From contig DATJZY010000032.1 in NCBI GenBank assembly GCA_035577985.1, positions 1 through 64,000 of the forward strand: a stretch of DNA of 64,000 nt. Reading direction: 5' to 3'. The stretch is from Candidatus Eisenbacteria bacterium. GTDB taxonomy: Bacteria > Desulfobacterota > Binatia > DP-6. Positions 8,139 to 17,289 of this stretch are shown one piece after another (position 1 is the first letter of the stretch; each line of letters starts with the position of its first letter). The position numbers and the translations under genes were made by a program. A model generated the notes under the pieces. It ran no database searches. It had not been told where the DNA came from and saw only the letters and a list, made by a program, of their open reading frames with translations.

Positions 8139-10354
8139 GAAGCGGGGCTGAGGTAGATCGGCGACGACCAGGCGCGCTCCTCGTTCGGCGACAGACAGTC
8201 GTCGTCGAAGGGCGTGCGGTAGTCGCCGTAGCACGGATGGACGCGCGTGCAGTTGCCCTGCGCGTCGTAGTCGCAGCGCAGCCCGCCGGCGTTGACGGCC
8301 GGCGTCGGCTCCTGGATCGCGCGCACGTAGTAGGTGGCGGGCCGCCCGTTCAGGATGAAGCTCGGGTCGTCGAACTCGACCGTGCAGCCGGCGCGATCGG
8401 CGGCGCAGTCGAAGCGCTTCCAGGGATCCTCGATCAGCTCGCGCACGGGCTCGTTCGGCCGCACCTGTGGCCGGATGCGCACCACCTCGATGCGCGTGAT
8501 GAGCCGGCGGCGATCGCTCGGGTTGTAGCACTCGCCCTTGCAGAGCAGACCGATACGGTCCGCGCCGAGGGCGTGGAGCGAATACTCGGGACATCCGGGC
8601 TTCTGCTCGAACGAGCCGACGGCGCGGACGCGAAAGCGCGGCGGGTCCACGAGCGTGGTCTCCGATCCCATCGGCAGCGGGCCGCCGTTCGGGCCGTTCA
8701 GGAGATCGAACCAGAGCAGGATGCGCTCGCCGCTCGTCGCGTAGACCTCGCGGCGCTTGAGGGCGTCCCAGACGGCGTCGCGATCGCGCCCGTTCGAATG
8801 CACGGCGACGAGGCCGCCCGTCATGAAGAACGACACCTGTCGCTCGGTCTCGACCATCCGGAAGGCCTGGCCGGGCGGGATCTCGTCGGTGGGGCGGGAG
8901 GCCGGCGCCGGCGGCTCGGGCGTGCCGAAGACGCGGGCGCGCCAGGTCTCGTCCTTTGGCCCGATGGCCTCGGTCATCTCGCGTCGCGCGTACTCCTTGT
9001 ACCCCGTGCCGGGACGCGCCGAGTGGTTGTCGCTGGAGCCGATGATGCCGAAGTGGAAGCGACGCGGCTTGGCGGGATCGTCGAAGTTCGTGATCGCGAG
9101 CGTGTACTGCACCGAGCTGCGCGGGCGCGAGGTGAAGGACGGGTTGAAGCAGTCGCGGCACTGCCCGCAGTCCTTCCAGTCGTCGATCGTGGCGCCCTCG
9201 ACCGTGCGGTGGCCGAGAATGCCCGCCGCGGCGTAGTTCGCGCGCGCGGCGACGACGCGCTCCTCGCAGTCGGGCGCCTTCGGATCCGCGCAGCGCGAGC
9301 GGATGATCTCGCCCGCCTGCCAGCAGCACGGCAGGTAGTCCTTCGTCGGCGCGGGACAGGTGAGCTTCCCCTGCGCGTCCTGGTCGACGTCCTTCCAGGC
9401 GCGGAACTCTTCGGAATTGCCGTGTCCCGAGTAGATCTCGATGAGACGCTGCTTCTCGGCGTCGTGCATCGTGCCCTTCAGCTGCTTGTCCCAGCTGCTG
9501 CCGGGCGGCGTGTAGAAGCCCCACGTGGTGCCGTGCGGGATGACGATCGTGTCGCCCCCCCACTGCGAGAGCTTCTCGTACAGCACGTCGGGGGTCTCGG
9601 CCGTCTCGTGGCAGTCGGCGGGGAGCTGGTGCACGTCCACGCCCTTCGGGCAGAGCGGCACCGCGTTGATCTCCACCTGCAGGTTGCCGAAGTCGTAGTA
9701 GCGCTGGCGGTGCCAGAAATCGAGCAGGGGATACTGGATGCGCTGCCAGAACGGCGGCCGCTGCGTGAAGGCCTGCGCGAGCAGGCCGCCGCGGGCGCTG
9801 ATCGGACGCGAGGGGACCTTGTCGTCGGCGGTGTCGTGGAAGATGACGTTCTTGTGCCCGTAGTGCGTCTCGGGCGTCTGGCCGACCTGTGTCCACTCCC
9901 AGCCGAGATACGAGACGAGGTCGGGATTCCTCGGATCGCCGGCGATGGCGTTGCACTGCCGGATCGCGTCCTTCGTCTCCTGCCAGTGGGCGGGCGTGAT
10001 GCCTTCGGCGTGGTCGTTGATGCTCCAGAAGTCGAGGTCGGAGCAGTAGCGCGCGAAGTCGCAGGCGTCGGCCGGCGGATGCGCGCCCTCGCCCTGCATG
10101 AAGGGCAGCGTGCGCATGAACGCGTCGACCGAGTACGTCGTGTGGACGTGGAGGTCGCCGAAGAGGACCTGCTTGGCCGACGCATCCCCTGCACCGAGGT
10201 CGGCGAGCGCCTTCTTCTGCGACTCGGCGCGGGCCGCGATGACCTCGGCCGGTACGGTCTTCCCGGTGATCGTCCCGGGACCCTCGTGCTGTCCCTTGCA
10301 CGCCGCGAGGACGGCGGCGAGAACGACGACCAGCAGCGCGCGGGATGTCGGCAT
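8135..10354 (-). CDS. DUF3604 family lipoprotein (PHP-like metal hydrolase fold)
   Basis: 739 residues. The lipoprotein signal VVLAAVLAAC precedes a DUF3604 protein. It shows the PHP-like metal-binding motif VLFGDLHVHTTYS (about residue 64), FWSINDHAEGI (about 105), FHFGIIGSSDNHSARPG (about 415) and a long Cys-containing central part. The fold predicts a metal-dependent phosphoesterase or hydrolase, but no substrate is established for the family. Its co-occurrence with PpiC and a HupE/UreJ membrane protein fits an exported enzyme with its own foldase and possibly a metal transporter. It is the first gene of the coupled trio. The ATG start lies right before the signal peptide. Confidence 0.85.
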   Translation of the reverse strand: MPTSRALLVVVLAAVLAACKGQHEGPGTITGKTVPAEVIAARAESQKKALADLGAGDASAKQVLFGDLHVHTTYSVDAFMRTLPFMQGEGAHPPADACDFARYCSDLDFWSINDHAEGITPAHWQETKDAIRQCNAIAGDPRNPDLVSYLGWEWTQVGQTPETHYGHKNVIFHDTADDKVPSRPISARGGLLAQAFTQRPPFWQRIQYPLLDFWHRQRYYDFGNLQVEINAVPLCPKGVDVHQLPADCHETAETPDVLYEKLSQWGGDTIVIPHGTTWGFYTPPGSSWDKQLKGTMHDAEKQRLIEIYSGHGNSEEFRAWKDVDQDAQGKLTCPAPTKDYLPCCWQAGEIIRSRCADPKAPDCEERVVAARANYAAAGILGHRTVEGATIDDWKDCGQCRDCFNPSFTSRPRSSVQYTLAITNFDDPAKPRRFHFGIIGSSDNHSARPGTGYKEYARREMTEAIGPKDETWRARVFGTPEPPAPASRPTDEIPPGQAFRMVETERQVSFFMTGGLVAVHSNGRDRDAVWDALKRREVYATSGERILLWFDLLNGPNGGPLPMGSETTLVDPPRFRVRAVGSFEQKPGCPEYSLHALGADRIGLLCKGECYNPSDRRRLITRIEVVRIRPQVRPNEPVRELIEDPWKRFDCAADRAGCTVEFDDPSFILNGRPATYYVRAIQEPTPAVNAGGLRCDYDAQGNCTRVHPCYGDYRTPFDDDCLSPNEERAWSSPIYLSPAS

Positions 10355-10443
10355 CGCGGACTGGTACTACGGCCGCGCGCGCAGGGGCAAACAGGGCGGG
10401 GCGAGCGGTCCGTTCGTCCGCCCGGGCGGCCTCCCGGCGGCTC

Positions 10444-12648
10444 TCAGGCGGGCGCGACGTCGACCGGGATGCCGTTGACGACCGCGTTGTTGCTGATCGG
10501 ATCGGTCAGGCGGCCCGGCGCCAGGAGGTTGCTGTTGATGCCGGCGTGCTCGCGCGCGACGCCCAGGCGCGTCCCCGGCTTGTCGTGTCCCCAGCCGTGC
10601 GGCAGCGAGACGACGCCCGGCATCATCTCGTCGCTCACCTCGACCGGCACCTCGACGCTGCCCGCCTCCGACGTCACGCGCGCCGGCGCACCGCTGCGCA
10701 CGCCGCAGCGAGCCGCGTCGCTCGGGTGGATGAGGAGCGTGCAGCGCTCGCGCCCGCGCACCAGCACCTCCACGTTGTGGAGCCACGAGTTGTTGGAGCG
10801 CAGGTGGCGTCGCGAGACGAGCACGAGCCCGGAGCGCGGGCGACCCAGCCGCGCCGCGAGCCGCGCCACGTCGGCCGTGATGTAGGGGGGCGCGAGCTCC
10901 ACCTTGCCCGAGGGCGTCGCGAGGATCTCGTCCAGCCGCGGCACCATCGGACCCATGTCGATCCCGTGCGGCGCGTCGCGGAACGACCGGAGCGTGAGAC
11001 CGCCGGGTCGCTCGCCGTAGCCGTCGCCGAACGGTCCCGTCCGGATCTGGAAGTCGACGAGCCGCTCGGGCCCGCGGTGATCGTAGAGCCCCAGGATCTT
11101 CGCGGGGTCGACGTTCTTCGCGGCGCACAGGGCCATGAGGAAGCCGTCGTCCATCGCCGCCGGGTCGATCTCCGAAAGCGGCATGCCGGCGCACAGGCCG
11201 CCCAGCGTGGCGAGGATCTCCCACTCCTGCGGCCGATCGGCGCACGGGAAGATCGCGGGCGAGAAGTTGCCCGCGCTGCGCACGCCCCACATGGCGATGA
11301 GGTCGTCGAAGTGCGGCTGCTCGAGCGCCGACTGCCCCGGTAGGATCACGTGCGCGTGGCGCGTCGTCTCGTTGAGCGCGTTGTCGAGGCTGATCATGCA
11401 TTCGAGCTCGGGGAGGGCGGCGTCGAGCCGCGCGGCGTCGGGCGCCGAGATCACCGGGTTGCCGGCGATCGTGACGAGCGCACGGATGCGGCCGTCGCCC
11501 GGGGTCGCGATCTCCTCGGCGAGGCACGAGAGCGGGAACTGTCCCAGCACCTCGGGCACGCCGCGCACGCGCGAGCGGAAGCGTCCGAACGAGACGCCGT
11601 CCGCCCACTGCGGATCGGGCAACGAGGTGAGGCTCCAGGCGATCGGGTTGCCGAACATGAGGCCGCCCGGCCGATCGAAGTTGCCGGTGAGGATGTTCAC
11701 GACGTCGACCAGCCACGACGCGAGCGTCCCGAACTCCTGGTTGCAGAGGCCGATCCGCCCGTAGACCGCGGACGACGGCGCGGCGGCGATCTCGTGCGCG
11801 ACGCGGCGGATGGTGGCGGCGGGCACGCGGCAGGTGGCCTCGACGCGCTCGGGCGAGAAGGGCGCCGCGAGCGCGCGCACGTCGTCGATCCCGTTCACGC
11901 GCGAGGCGAGCGCGCCCGGCCGTACGAGGCCGTCGGCGAACAGGACGTGGCACCAGGCGAGCAGCAGCGCGGCGTCGGTTCCCGGTTCGATCGGGATCCA
12001 TTCGTCGGCCTCGTCGGCGGTGCCGGTGCGGCGAGGGTCGACGACGACGGTCTTCCCGCCGCGCGCGCGGATGCGATCGATCTCGCCCAGCACGTCGGGG
12101 CAGGCGAGCAGGCTTCCCTGCGACGCCTGCGGGTTGCCGCCCATCACCACCCAATACTGCGTGCGCTGGATGTCCGGCGTCGGGATCCACCACATGCTCC
12201 CGTACATCAGCATGCACGAGACGTTCTTCGGCCACTGGTCGACGGTGCCCGCCGAGTAGAGCGTCGGGAGCTGGGAGAGCCCCATGAAGAGCCCGACGTA
12301 ACGGGAGAGGTGGATGCTGTGCGCGGTCGGATTCCCGATGTACGCGGTGATGGCCTGTTTGCCGTGCTTCGCGAGGACGCCGCCGATCAGCTCCTCGCAG
12401 CGCGCGAAGGCCTCCTTCCACCCGACCTCGCGCCAGCGCGTGCCCTCGCGAACCATCGGGACGCGGATGCGGTCGGGATCGTGGTGGAGCGCGCCGAGCG
12501 TCGTCCCCTTGGGACAGATGAACCCCTTGCTCCACACGTCGTCGTGATCGGGTCGGATGGCGACGACGCGATCGCCCTCGGTCTGCACCTCGAGACCGCA
12601 CATGGCTTCGCAGAGCGGGCACGTCCGGAAGTGGCTCGTCGGCGGCAT
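10444..12648 (-). CDS. Molybdopterin-dependent oxidoreductase (DMSO reductase family, 4Fe-4S)
   Basis: 734 residues. N-terminal 4Fe-4S ligands C10-P-L-C13-E-A-M-C17 and C45 (FICPKG) are followed by molybdopterin domains. These include a GNPTAHS element, YWVVMGGNPQASQG, VVDPRRTGTADEADEW and a C-terminal dinucleotide-binding domain (RRHLRSNNSWLHN, PHGWGHDKPGT). There is no twin-arginine leader, so a cytosolic enzyme of the formate-dehydrogenase/nitrate-reductase-like type is likely; the substrate is unassigned. I prefer the ATG at 12648 because upstream codons give a low-complexity Arg/Pro leader. No electron-transfer subunit is adjacent. The tetrahaem cytochrome gene lies upstream on the same strand, across a 239-base gap. 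Confidence 0.85.
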   Translation of the reverse strand: MPPTSHFRTCPLCEAMCGLEVQTEGDRVVAIRPDHDDVWSKGFICPKGTTLGALHHDPDRIRVPMVREGTRWREVGWKEAFARCEELIGGVLAKHGKQAITAYIGNPTAHSIHLSRYVGLFMGLSQLPTLYSAGTVDQWPKNVSCMLMYGSMWWIPTPDIQRTQYWVVMGGNPQASQGSLLACPDVLGEIDRIRARGGKTVVVDPRRTGTADEADEWIPIEPGTDAALLLAWCHVLFADGLVRPGALASRVNGIDDVRALAAPFSPERVEATCRVPAATIRRVAHEIAAAPSSAVYGRIGLCNQEFGTLASWLVDVVNILTGNFDRPGGLMFGNPIAWSLTSLPDPQWADGVSFGRFRSRVRGVPEVLGQFPLSCLAEEIATPGDGRIRALVTIAGNPVISAPDAARLDAALPELECMISLDNALNETTRHAHVILPGQSALEQPHFDDLIAMWGVRSAGNFSPAIFPCADRPQEWEILATLGGLCAGMPLSEIDPAAMDDGFLMALCAAKNVDPAKILGLYDHRGPERLVDFQIRTGPFGDGYGERPGGLTLRSFRDAPHGIDMGPMVPRLDEILATPSGKVELAPPYITADVARLAARLGRPRSGLVLVSRRHLRSNNSWLHNVEVLVRGRERCTLLIHPSDAARCGVRSGAPARVTSEAGSVEVPVEVSDEMMPGVVSLPHGWGHDKPGTRLGVAREHAGINSNLLAPGRLTDPISNNAVVNGIPVDVAPA

Positions 12649-12662
12649 GGGGACGGACGATA

Positions 12663-12840
12663 GCACGAGCGCGCGCGCAGGCGCGACGCTTTCTCGTGCG
12701 CGGCGGGCGGGCGGCGGGGTGTTCGCTCGCGGTCCTCGGGCCACGCGCGCCTCGTGGGCCGCGACGACACAGCCGCCAACCGCGGCGCGCGCCGGGCCCT
12801 GCGGGCTCGCTCACACCCCACCCCCGCCACCCGCCCGCCG
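12663..12840. repeat. Long imperfect palindrome in the oxidoreductase/cytochrome gap
   Basis: The 239-base gap holds nested inverted repeats. The outer arm 12701-12720 (CGGCGGGCGGGCGGCGGGGT) pairs imperfectly with 12815-12840 read on the other strand. Inner segments up to about 12750 and 12780 also resemble each other after inversion. A separate 7-base pair, GCACGAG (12663-12669) and CTCGTGC (12693-12699), lies at the left end. No T-tract follows, so it is not a standard terminator. No coding frame looks real here. Confidence 0.5.
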
Positions 12841-12887
12841 GGACGAGGACGCGTCGCGCGGCTCGCTCGCGCTTCACCGCCGCCTCG

Positions 12888-14864
12888 CTAGCGACGATAC
12901 GTGCCGGTGTAGCCGAAGCTGAACGCGTCGCCGTCGGGATCGCCGGGCGCCGGCGGCACGGGGTTGGGAACCTCGGAATGCGCGGGCGGGATGTGGCGGA
13001 GATACGCGATCAGCGCCTCGAGATCCTCGGGCGTGAGCCGGGAGAAGTGATCCCACGGCATCGCCTGCCAGTGCATGATGCGTCCGTCGCGGCTGATGCC
13101 GCTCGTGATCGCGCGGCGGATCTGGGCGTCGTTCCACGTGCCGAGCCCGGTCTCGCGATCGGGGGTGAGGTTGCGCGAATACGTCGTGCCGAAGACCTTC
13201 CACGCGACGCGCATGCCGCCGCCCATGTCGGGGAACGCTTGCCACAGGCGCAGGGGATCCGGTCCGGCGGTGTGGCAGAGCGAGCAGGTTCCGACGGTCG
13301 CGACGTAGCGGCCATGGTTCACCAGCACGCGCGTGTCGTCGTCGAGGTTGCCGACGGGGAAGGGCGGTGGGCGCAGCGGCGGAAGACCCAGGGCGCGCCC
13401 GAGTGCCGCGACCGGCGGCGCCGCCTTCACGAGCGCGGGCGGCATCCAGCGCAGCGGCGGCCACGTGTAGACGAGCGGCACGCCGATGAGGACGGTCCAG
13501 ACGGCGAGCGTCTCCAGGCGGCGCTGTCCCTTGCGCGTCCTCGCGTAGAGCGCGAGCGCGAACAGGCAGCCCAGCACCATCATGGTGTCGGTCGACGGAT
13601 TCACGACGGGGGCGTTCGGCTGGTCGGGCGGCGGTGTACGGCCGGCGTTGCCCGGAAAGTAGATGCCCGCGATCTGCTCGCCCGTGAGGAAGGCGCCGAG
13701 CTTCCCCACGATGCCGTCGACGAGCGACGGCGCCTCGGGTGGCGGGACGCGGTTGCGAACCGGCGGAAGCGACTGCAGGTATGCGTGGATCGCGTCGACG
13801 TCGGCGTCGCGTACGCCGGCGAGGATCGTCCACGGCATGTCGAGCGCGCTCAGAACGCGCCCGCTGCGCGAGCGTCCCTTGCGGATCGCCGCACGCAGGT
13901 CGGCATCGCTCCACCCCCCGAGGCCGGTGTCGGGATCGGGCGTCAGGTTCCGCGTGTAGACGACGCCCGAGTGCGTGATGACGACGCGCATGCCGCCGGC
14001 GCCGAAGCTGCCCGGGACGTACGCGCCGTCGGGCTGCATCTGCACGTGGCACAGGAAGCACGTGCCGGACTGTGCGAGGTATTCGCCGCGCTTCGCGGGC
14101 GGCTCGCCGGCGCCCGCTTCGGCGCGTGCGGCCTCGCGCGCGGCGGCGGCGAGCGACGGGGCGCGCGCGCGCGACAACGCCCAGTGCGAGACGTCCCAGA
14201 GCTGGGCCACCGACGCGGCGTCGAGATAGCTCGGCATCGGCGTGCCGCCGATGCCCGACGCGAGCCGCATCGTGACGTCGGCCGCCGTGGCACCGCCCTT
14301 GAACGTCCACGGCCGGGTGAGGTCGGCGGGTGCGATGCGGGTGCCGTCCGAGGCGCGAAGCTGCGCCGCCGACGCGCCGTCGCCGCGGCCGCGGTCGCCG
14401 TGGCACGCAGGGCAGCCGAGCTCCACGTACGCGACCGCGCCGCGCCGCCGGCTGTCGTCGTCGTCGGGCGGCTCGCGTCCGAGGTCGAGCGGCGTTCCCG
14501 GCGCGCGCGGCATCGTCGCGAAGCTCCGTACGACGGCGACGAGACGTGCGATCTCGTCCGCCGAGAGCAGGTCCGAGAAATACGGCATGCTCGTGCCGGG
14601 AATGCCCGAGCGGATCGTGCGCGCGAGATCCTCGTCGGTCGGCGCCGAGCCCGAGGGCACGCTCGTCAGCTTGAAGCGCCCCGTCGTGAAGTCGCGCGGC
14701 GGCGCGCCGTTGAACGCGAGCGCGACCGCGGCCGGTCCGCGGCCGTCGCCGCGCTCGCCGTGGCAGCGTGCGCACCAGTGCTGATAGAGCGCGACGTCGG
14801 CCGGTGGCGGCGCCGCGCCGGCGGCGGCCGCGAACAGGACGAGCGTCGCGATCGCTCGCGTCAC
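12888..14864 (-). CDS. Tetrahaem c-type cytochrome with internal membrane segments
   Basis: 658 residues. The Sec signal (AIATLVLFAAAAGAAPP) is followed by four CxxCH haem sites: CARCH 31-35, CPACH 151-155, CFLCH 269-273 and CSLCH 527-531. Domains 3 and 4 share the TRNLTPD / SRNLTPD plus GLGxW pattern of alcohol-dehydrogenase-type cytochrome subunits. Each has downstream Met candidates (MPW). Between haems 3 and 4, about residues 425-470, lie one or two membrane segments. This suggests three haems and the fourth are tethered to the inner membrane. The GTG start at 14864 overlaps the hydrolase stop (GTGA). It probably takes electrons from a co-encoded oxidoreductase; the partner is not proven. 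Confidence 0.85.
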   Translation of the reverse strand: MTRAIATLVLFAAAAGAAPPPADVALYQHWCARCHGERGDGRGPAAVALAFNGAPPRDFTTGRFKLTSVPSGSAPTDEDLARTIRSGIPGTSMPYFSDLLSADEIARLVAVVRSFATMPRAPGTPLDLGREPPDDDDSRRRGAVAYVELGCPACHGDRGRGDGASAAQLRASDGTRIAPADLTRPWTFKGGATAADVTMRLASGIGGTPMPSYLDAASVAQLWDVSHWALSRARAPSLAAAAREAARAEAGAGEPPAKRGEYLAQSGTCFLCHVQMQPDGAYVPGSFGAGGMRVVITHSGVVYTRNLTPDPDTGLGGWSDADLRAAIRKGRSRSGRVLSALDMPWTILAGVRDADVDAIHAYLQSLPPVRNRVPPPEAPSLVDGIVGKLGAFLTGEQIAGIYFPGNAGRTPPPDQPNAPVVNPSTDTMMVLGCLFALALYARTRKGQRRLETLAVWTVLIGVPLVYTWPPLRWMPPALVKAAPPVAALGRALGLPPLRPPPFPVGNLDDDTRVLVNHGRYVATVGTCSLCHTAGPDPLRLWQAFPDMGGGMRVAWKVFGTTYSRNLTPDRETGLGTWNDAQIRRAITSGISRDGRIMHWQAMPWDHFSRLTPEDLEALIAYLRHIPPAHSEVPNPVPPAPGDPDGDAFSFGYTGTYRR

Positions 14865-15727
14865 CGCAGAAAGTCGAGCACCAGGCGATTCACCATCTCC
14901 GGCTTCTCCTGGTGCACGAAGTGCCCGGCGCCGGCAATGACCTCGATCCGAAGGCCGCGCGGGAAGTACTCGCGCATGGACGGGACGAGCTCGGCGCCGA
15001 TGCACCCGTCGTCGGCGCCGTGCAGCATGAGGGCGGGCACCTCGAGCGGCACGCTCGTGGCGGTGAGGCTGGCCTCCATGACCGCCGGGTCGGCCAGCGC
15101 GGGGCCCATGGTGGCGCGATAGTACCCGAGCGCCGCCTCCACCGTTCCCGGGGCGCGGAAGGTCGCCTTGGTGCGCTCGCGCTCCTCGGCCGGGCACGTC
15201 CAGCCAGGGGACCAGTCGGCGACCAGGCGATCGACGAGGGCGAAGTCGTCGTGGCGGAGCGCCGCGTCCGCGATCGGCTGCTGGAAGAAGAACATGTACC
15301 AGGAGCGACGGATCTGTGCGGGGCTGGTCGTGAAGGCGCGGAACAGCGCCGGGCCGTAGGGCACGGCGGCGGTGACGATCTTGCGCAGGCGCTGCGGCGC
15401 GAGCAGCGCGGCGAAATAGGTCGCCACCGCGCCCCAGTCGTGGCCGAAGACGACCGCCTGCTCGGCATCGAGGGCGTCGAGCAGCGCGAGCACGTCCTCG
15501 GCGAGCGCCATGCCGTCGTAGCGTCCGTCGGCGGGCGCGCTCGTCGGCGCGTAGCCGCGCATGTACGGCGCGACGGTGCGGAATCCTGCCCGGGCGAGCG
15601 CGGGCATCTGATGGCGGAACGAGTGGGCCTGATCCGGGAAGCCGTGCAGGCACAGCACGAGCGGACCCGAGCCTTCCTCCAGCGCTTCGAACGCGACGTT
15701 GGGCGTGCGGATCGTGCGCGAGGTCAT
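14861..15727 (-). CDS. Epoxide-hydrolase-like alpha/beta hydrolase
   Basis: 288 residues, cytosolic. The sequence has the epoxide hydrolase / haloalkane dehalogenase arrangement. HGFPDQAHSF gives the oxyanion side. FGHDWGAVAT has the nucleophile Asp in the elbow. Lid Tyr candidates are in SWYMFFFQQP, an acid candidate in LMLHGADDGCI, and the catalytic His in GAGHFVHQEKPE. The reaction is therefore probably hydrolysis of an epoxide or alkyl halide, with specificity unknown. It is coupled on both sides: its ATG overlaps the upstream 4Fe-4S/SCP2 stop (ATGA at 15724-15727) and its stop overlaps the cytochrome start. Confidence 0.85.
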   Translation of the reverse strand: MTSRTIRTPNVAFEALEEGSGPLVLCLHGFPDQAHSFRHQMPALARAGFRTVAPYMRGYAPTSAPADGRYDGMALAEDVLALLDALDAEQAVVFGHDWGAVATYFAALLAPQRLRKIVTAAVPYGPALFRAFTTSPAQIRRSWYMFFFQQPIADAALRHDDFALVDRLVADWSPGWTCPAEERERTKATFRAPGTVEAALGYYRATMGPALADPAVMEASLTATSVPLEVPALMLHGADDGCIGAELVPSMREYFPRGLRIEVIAGAGHFVHQEKPEMVNRLVLDFLR

Positions 15728-17280
15728 GCCCGCCTTTCAGCACGCCGCAGCAACCGACGCACGCGCCAGGCGAGCCGATGTGCCCACGACCGTCCCGGCT
15801 CGTGGCCGAAGAGCGCCGGGAACTTGAGGAAGAGACGGCGGTCGCCGGACAGGCGAAGGCGGCCGGTCACGAGCCCCAGCACCGGGTTCACGTCGCCGCG
15901 ATGCACGGCGAGCCAGTAGGTCGCCCTGGTGCGGATCGTCAAATCGGCGCGCCCGGCGCGCCCGGGCCGCACCTCGCAGCGCTCGTCGGCGACGCGCATC
16001 ACCCAGGGACCGCCGCCGGGTCCGGTGAGATCGAGCTGCACGGTGAACGCGAGACCCGCCGCTTCGCTCGGCCGGAAGTACTGCGGCATCCAGCGCATCA
16101 TCGCTTCGACGTTCTGCGTGCGGATGCGCCGCAGGTTGACCAGCCGGACGCCCCTCCACGACTCGCCCGCGCGGTCGATCGGCGTTCGCCACTCGCCCGG
16201 TGGGATGTCGTACCTCGCGCGCGCCGACGGCGTGTCGAGCACGAACTGCGCATCCTCGACGCCGCGCGTGTGCGTGAGCGGCTTCAGCGTCTCGTCGAGG
16301 TACTCGCGCCGCACCCGGCGATCGCCCTGGAATGCGTCCTCGATCTCCGCCGGGCAGGTGGCGACGCAGTTGAAGCAGCGATACTCGACCTTGAACGCCA
16401 TGGCCTGCCAGAGCGCCGCGATCTCGTTGTCGGCCCAGCGCTTGCGGAAGTCCTTCGTCGAGCGCTCGGCGAGGTCGCCCACCAAGTCGAGGAAGCCGGG
16501 GATCGAGTCGCGGTAGGTGTGGTTGTAGCAGGCGAAGAAGTCGAACGTGCCGTCGGAGCGGATGGCGTCGGTCGGACACGAGGCGACGCACAGGTTGCAG
16601 GTGAGGCACGGGTTCCAGGTCGTCGGCTGATCGTATGTGGGCCACTCGAGGTTCGTGACCACGGTGTCGATCAGGCAGTAGGCGCCGAACTTCCGGTGCA
16701 GGAAGTTCCGGCTGGTGCCGATGACGCCGAGGCCGGCCGCCTGCGCGACGAGCTTGTGCGAGAGCGGCCAGATCTTGTCGGCCCACCGCTGGCTTACCTC
16801 CTGCGGCCATCCGATGGTCGTCGTGAGACCCGCGCCGCCGAGGCTCTGGATGTACTTCACGGTGCGATGGCCCATCGCGAAGAGGCGCTCCTCGCACGAG
16901 TAGAGCTCGTGGTTCGCGGTCGGCAGGTAGCGCGACTGCATGGCGGCCTTGTTCTCCTCGCCGATCATGCAGACGAGCGAGCGCGCGTGCGGGTAGACGT
17001 AGAGGATCTCGTCGCGCTCGTGTGCGATCGCCGGGTCGTCGATCGAGACGATGCCGACGTCGTCGCACCAGGTGGCCATCTCGCGCTTGAAGTCCGCGAG
17101 CGGGACGGGTGCGGGGACGCCGCGATTCGGCACGGGGCTCGGGTCGAGCGCACGGTACGGCCAGCGCCAGGCCGTCGGTGGCGGCACGCCGCCCGGCTCG
17201 ATCGGACGCGGCCTCCCGGGGGCCGGGAAGGGGAACCCCCAGTCGCTCGCGGTGGTGAACGCCGTCAACTTCGGTGCCAT
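15724..17280 (-). CDS. QueG/RdhA-like 4Fe-4S protein fused to an SCP2 lipid-binding domain
   Basis: 518 residues. Residues ~60-210 resemble the N-terminal half of epoxyqueuosine reductase and reductive dehalogenases (AAGLGVIGTSRNFL, FGAYCLIDTVVTNLE). A double 4Fe-4S module follows: C225, C228, C231, C235 with CPTDAI, then C302, C305, C309 with CP, and a spare Cys at 251. Residues ~395-490 look like an SCP2 sterol/lipid carrier domain (FTVQLDLTGPGG, RADLTIRTRATYWLAVHRGD, GRLRLSGDRRLFLKFPALF). I infer a redox enzyme that receives a hydrophobic substrate through the SCP2 domain. Cobalamin use is possible but not shown. TAGGAG precedes the ATG at 17280. It is the second gene of the TetR-headed operon. 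Confidence 0.75.
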   Translation of the reverse strand: MAPKLTAFTTASDWGFPFPAPGRPRPIEPGGVPPPTAWRWPYRALDPSPVPNRGVPAPVPLADFKREMATWCDDVGIVSIDDPAIAHERDEILYVYPHARSLVCMIGEENKAAMQSRYLPTANHELYSCEERLFAMGHRTVKYIQSLGGAGLTTTIGWPQEVSQRWADKIWPLSHKLVAQAAGLGVIGTSRNFLHRKFGAYCLIDTVVTNLEWPTYDQPTTWNPCLTCNLCVASCPTDAIRSDGTFDFFACYNHTYRDSIPGFLDLVGDLAERSTKDFRKRWADNEIAALWQAMAFKVEYRCFNCVATCPAEIEDAFQGDRRVRREYLDETLKPLTHTRGVEDAQFVLDTPSARARYDIPPGEWRTPIDRAGESWRGVRLVNLRRIRTQNVEAMMRWMPQYFRPSEAAGLAFTVQLDLTGPGGGPWVMRVADERCEVRPGRAGRADLTIRTRATYWLAVHRGDVNPVLGLVTGRLRLSGDRRLFLKFPALFGHEPGRSWAHRLAWRVRRLLRRAERRA

Positions 17281-17289
17281 ACGACACTC

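Noticed and set aside
12696-15122. Long plus-strand open frame of about 800 codons across the cytochrome locus
   Set aside because: Its product is Arg/Ala-rich without domains and is antisense to a tetrahaem cytochrome with four CxxCH sites. High GC makes such antisense frames common here.
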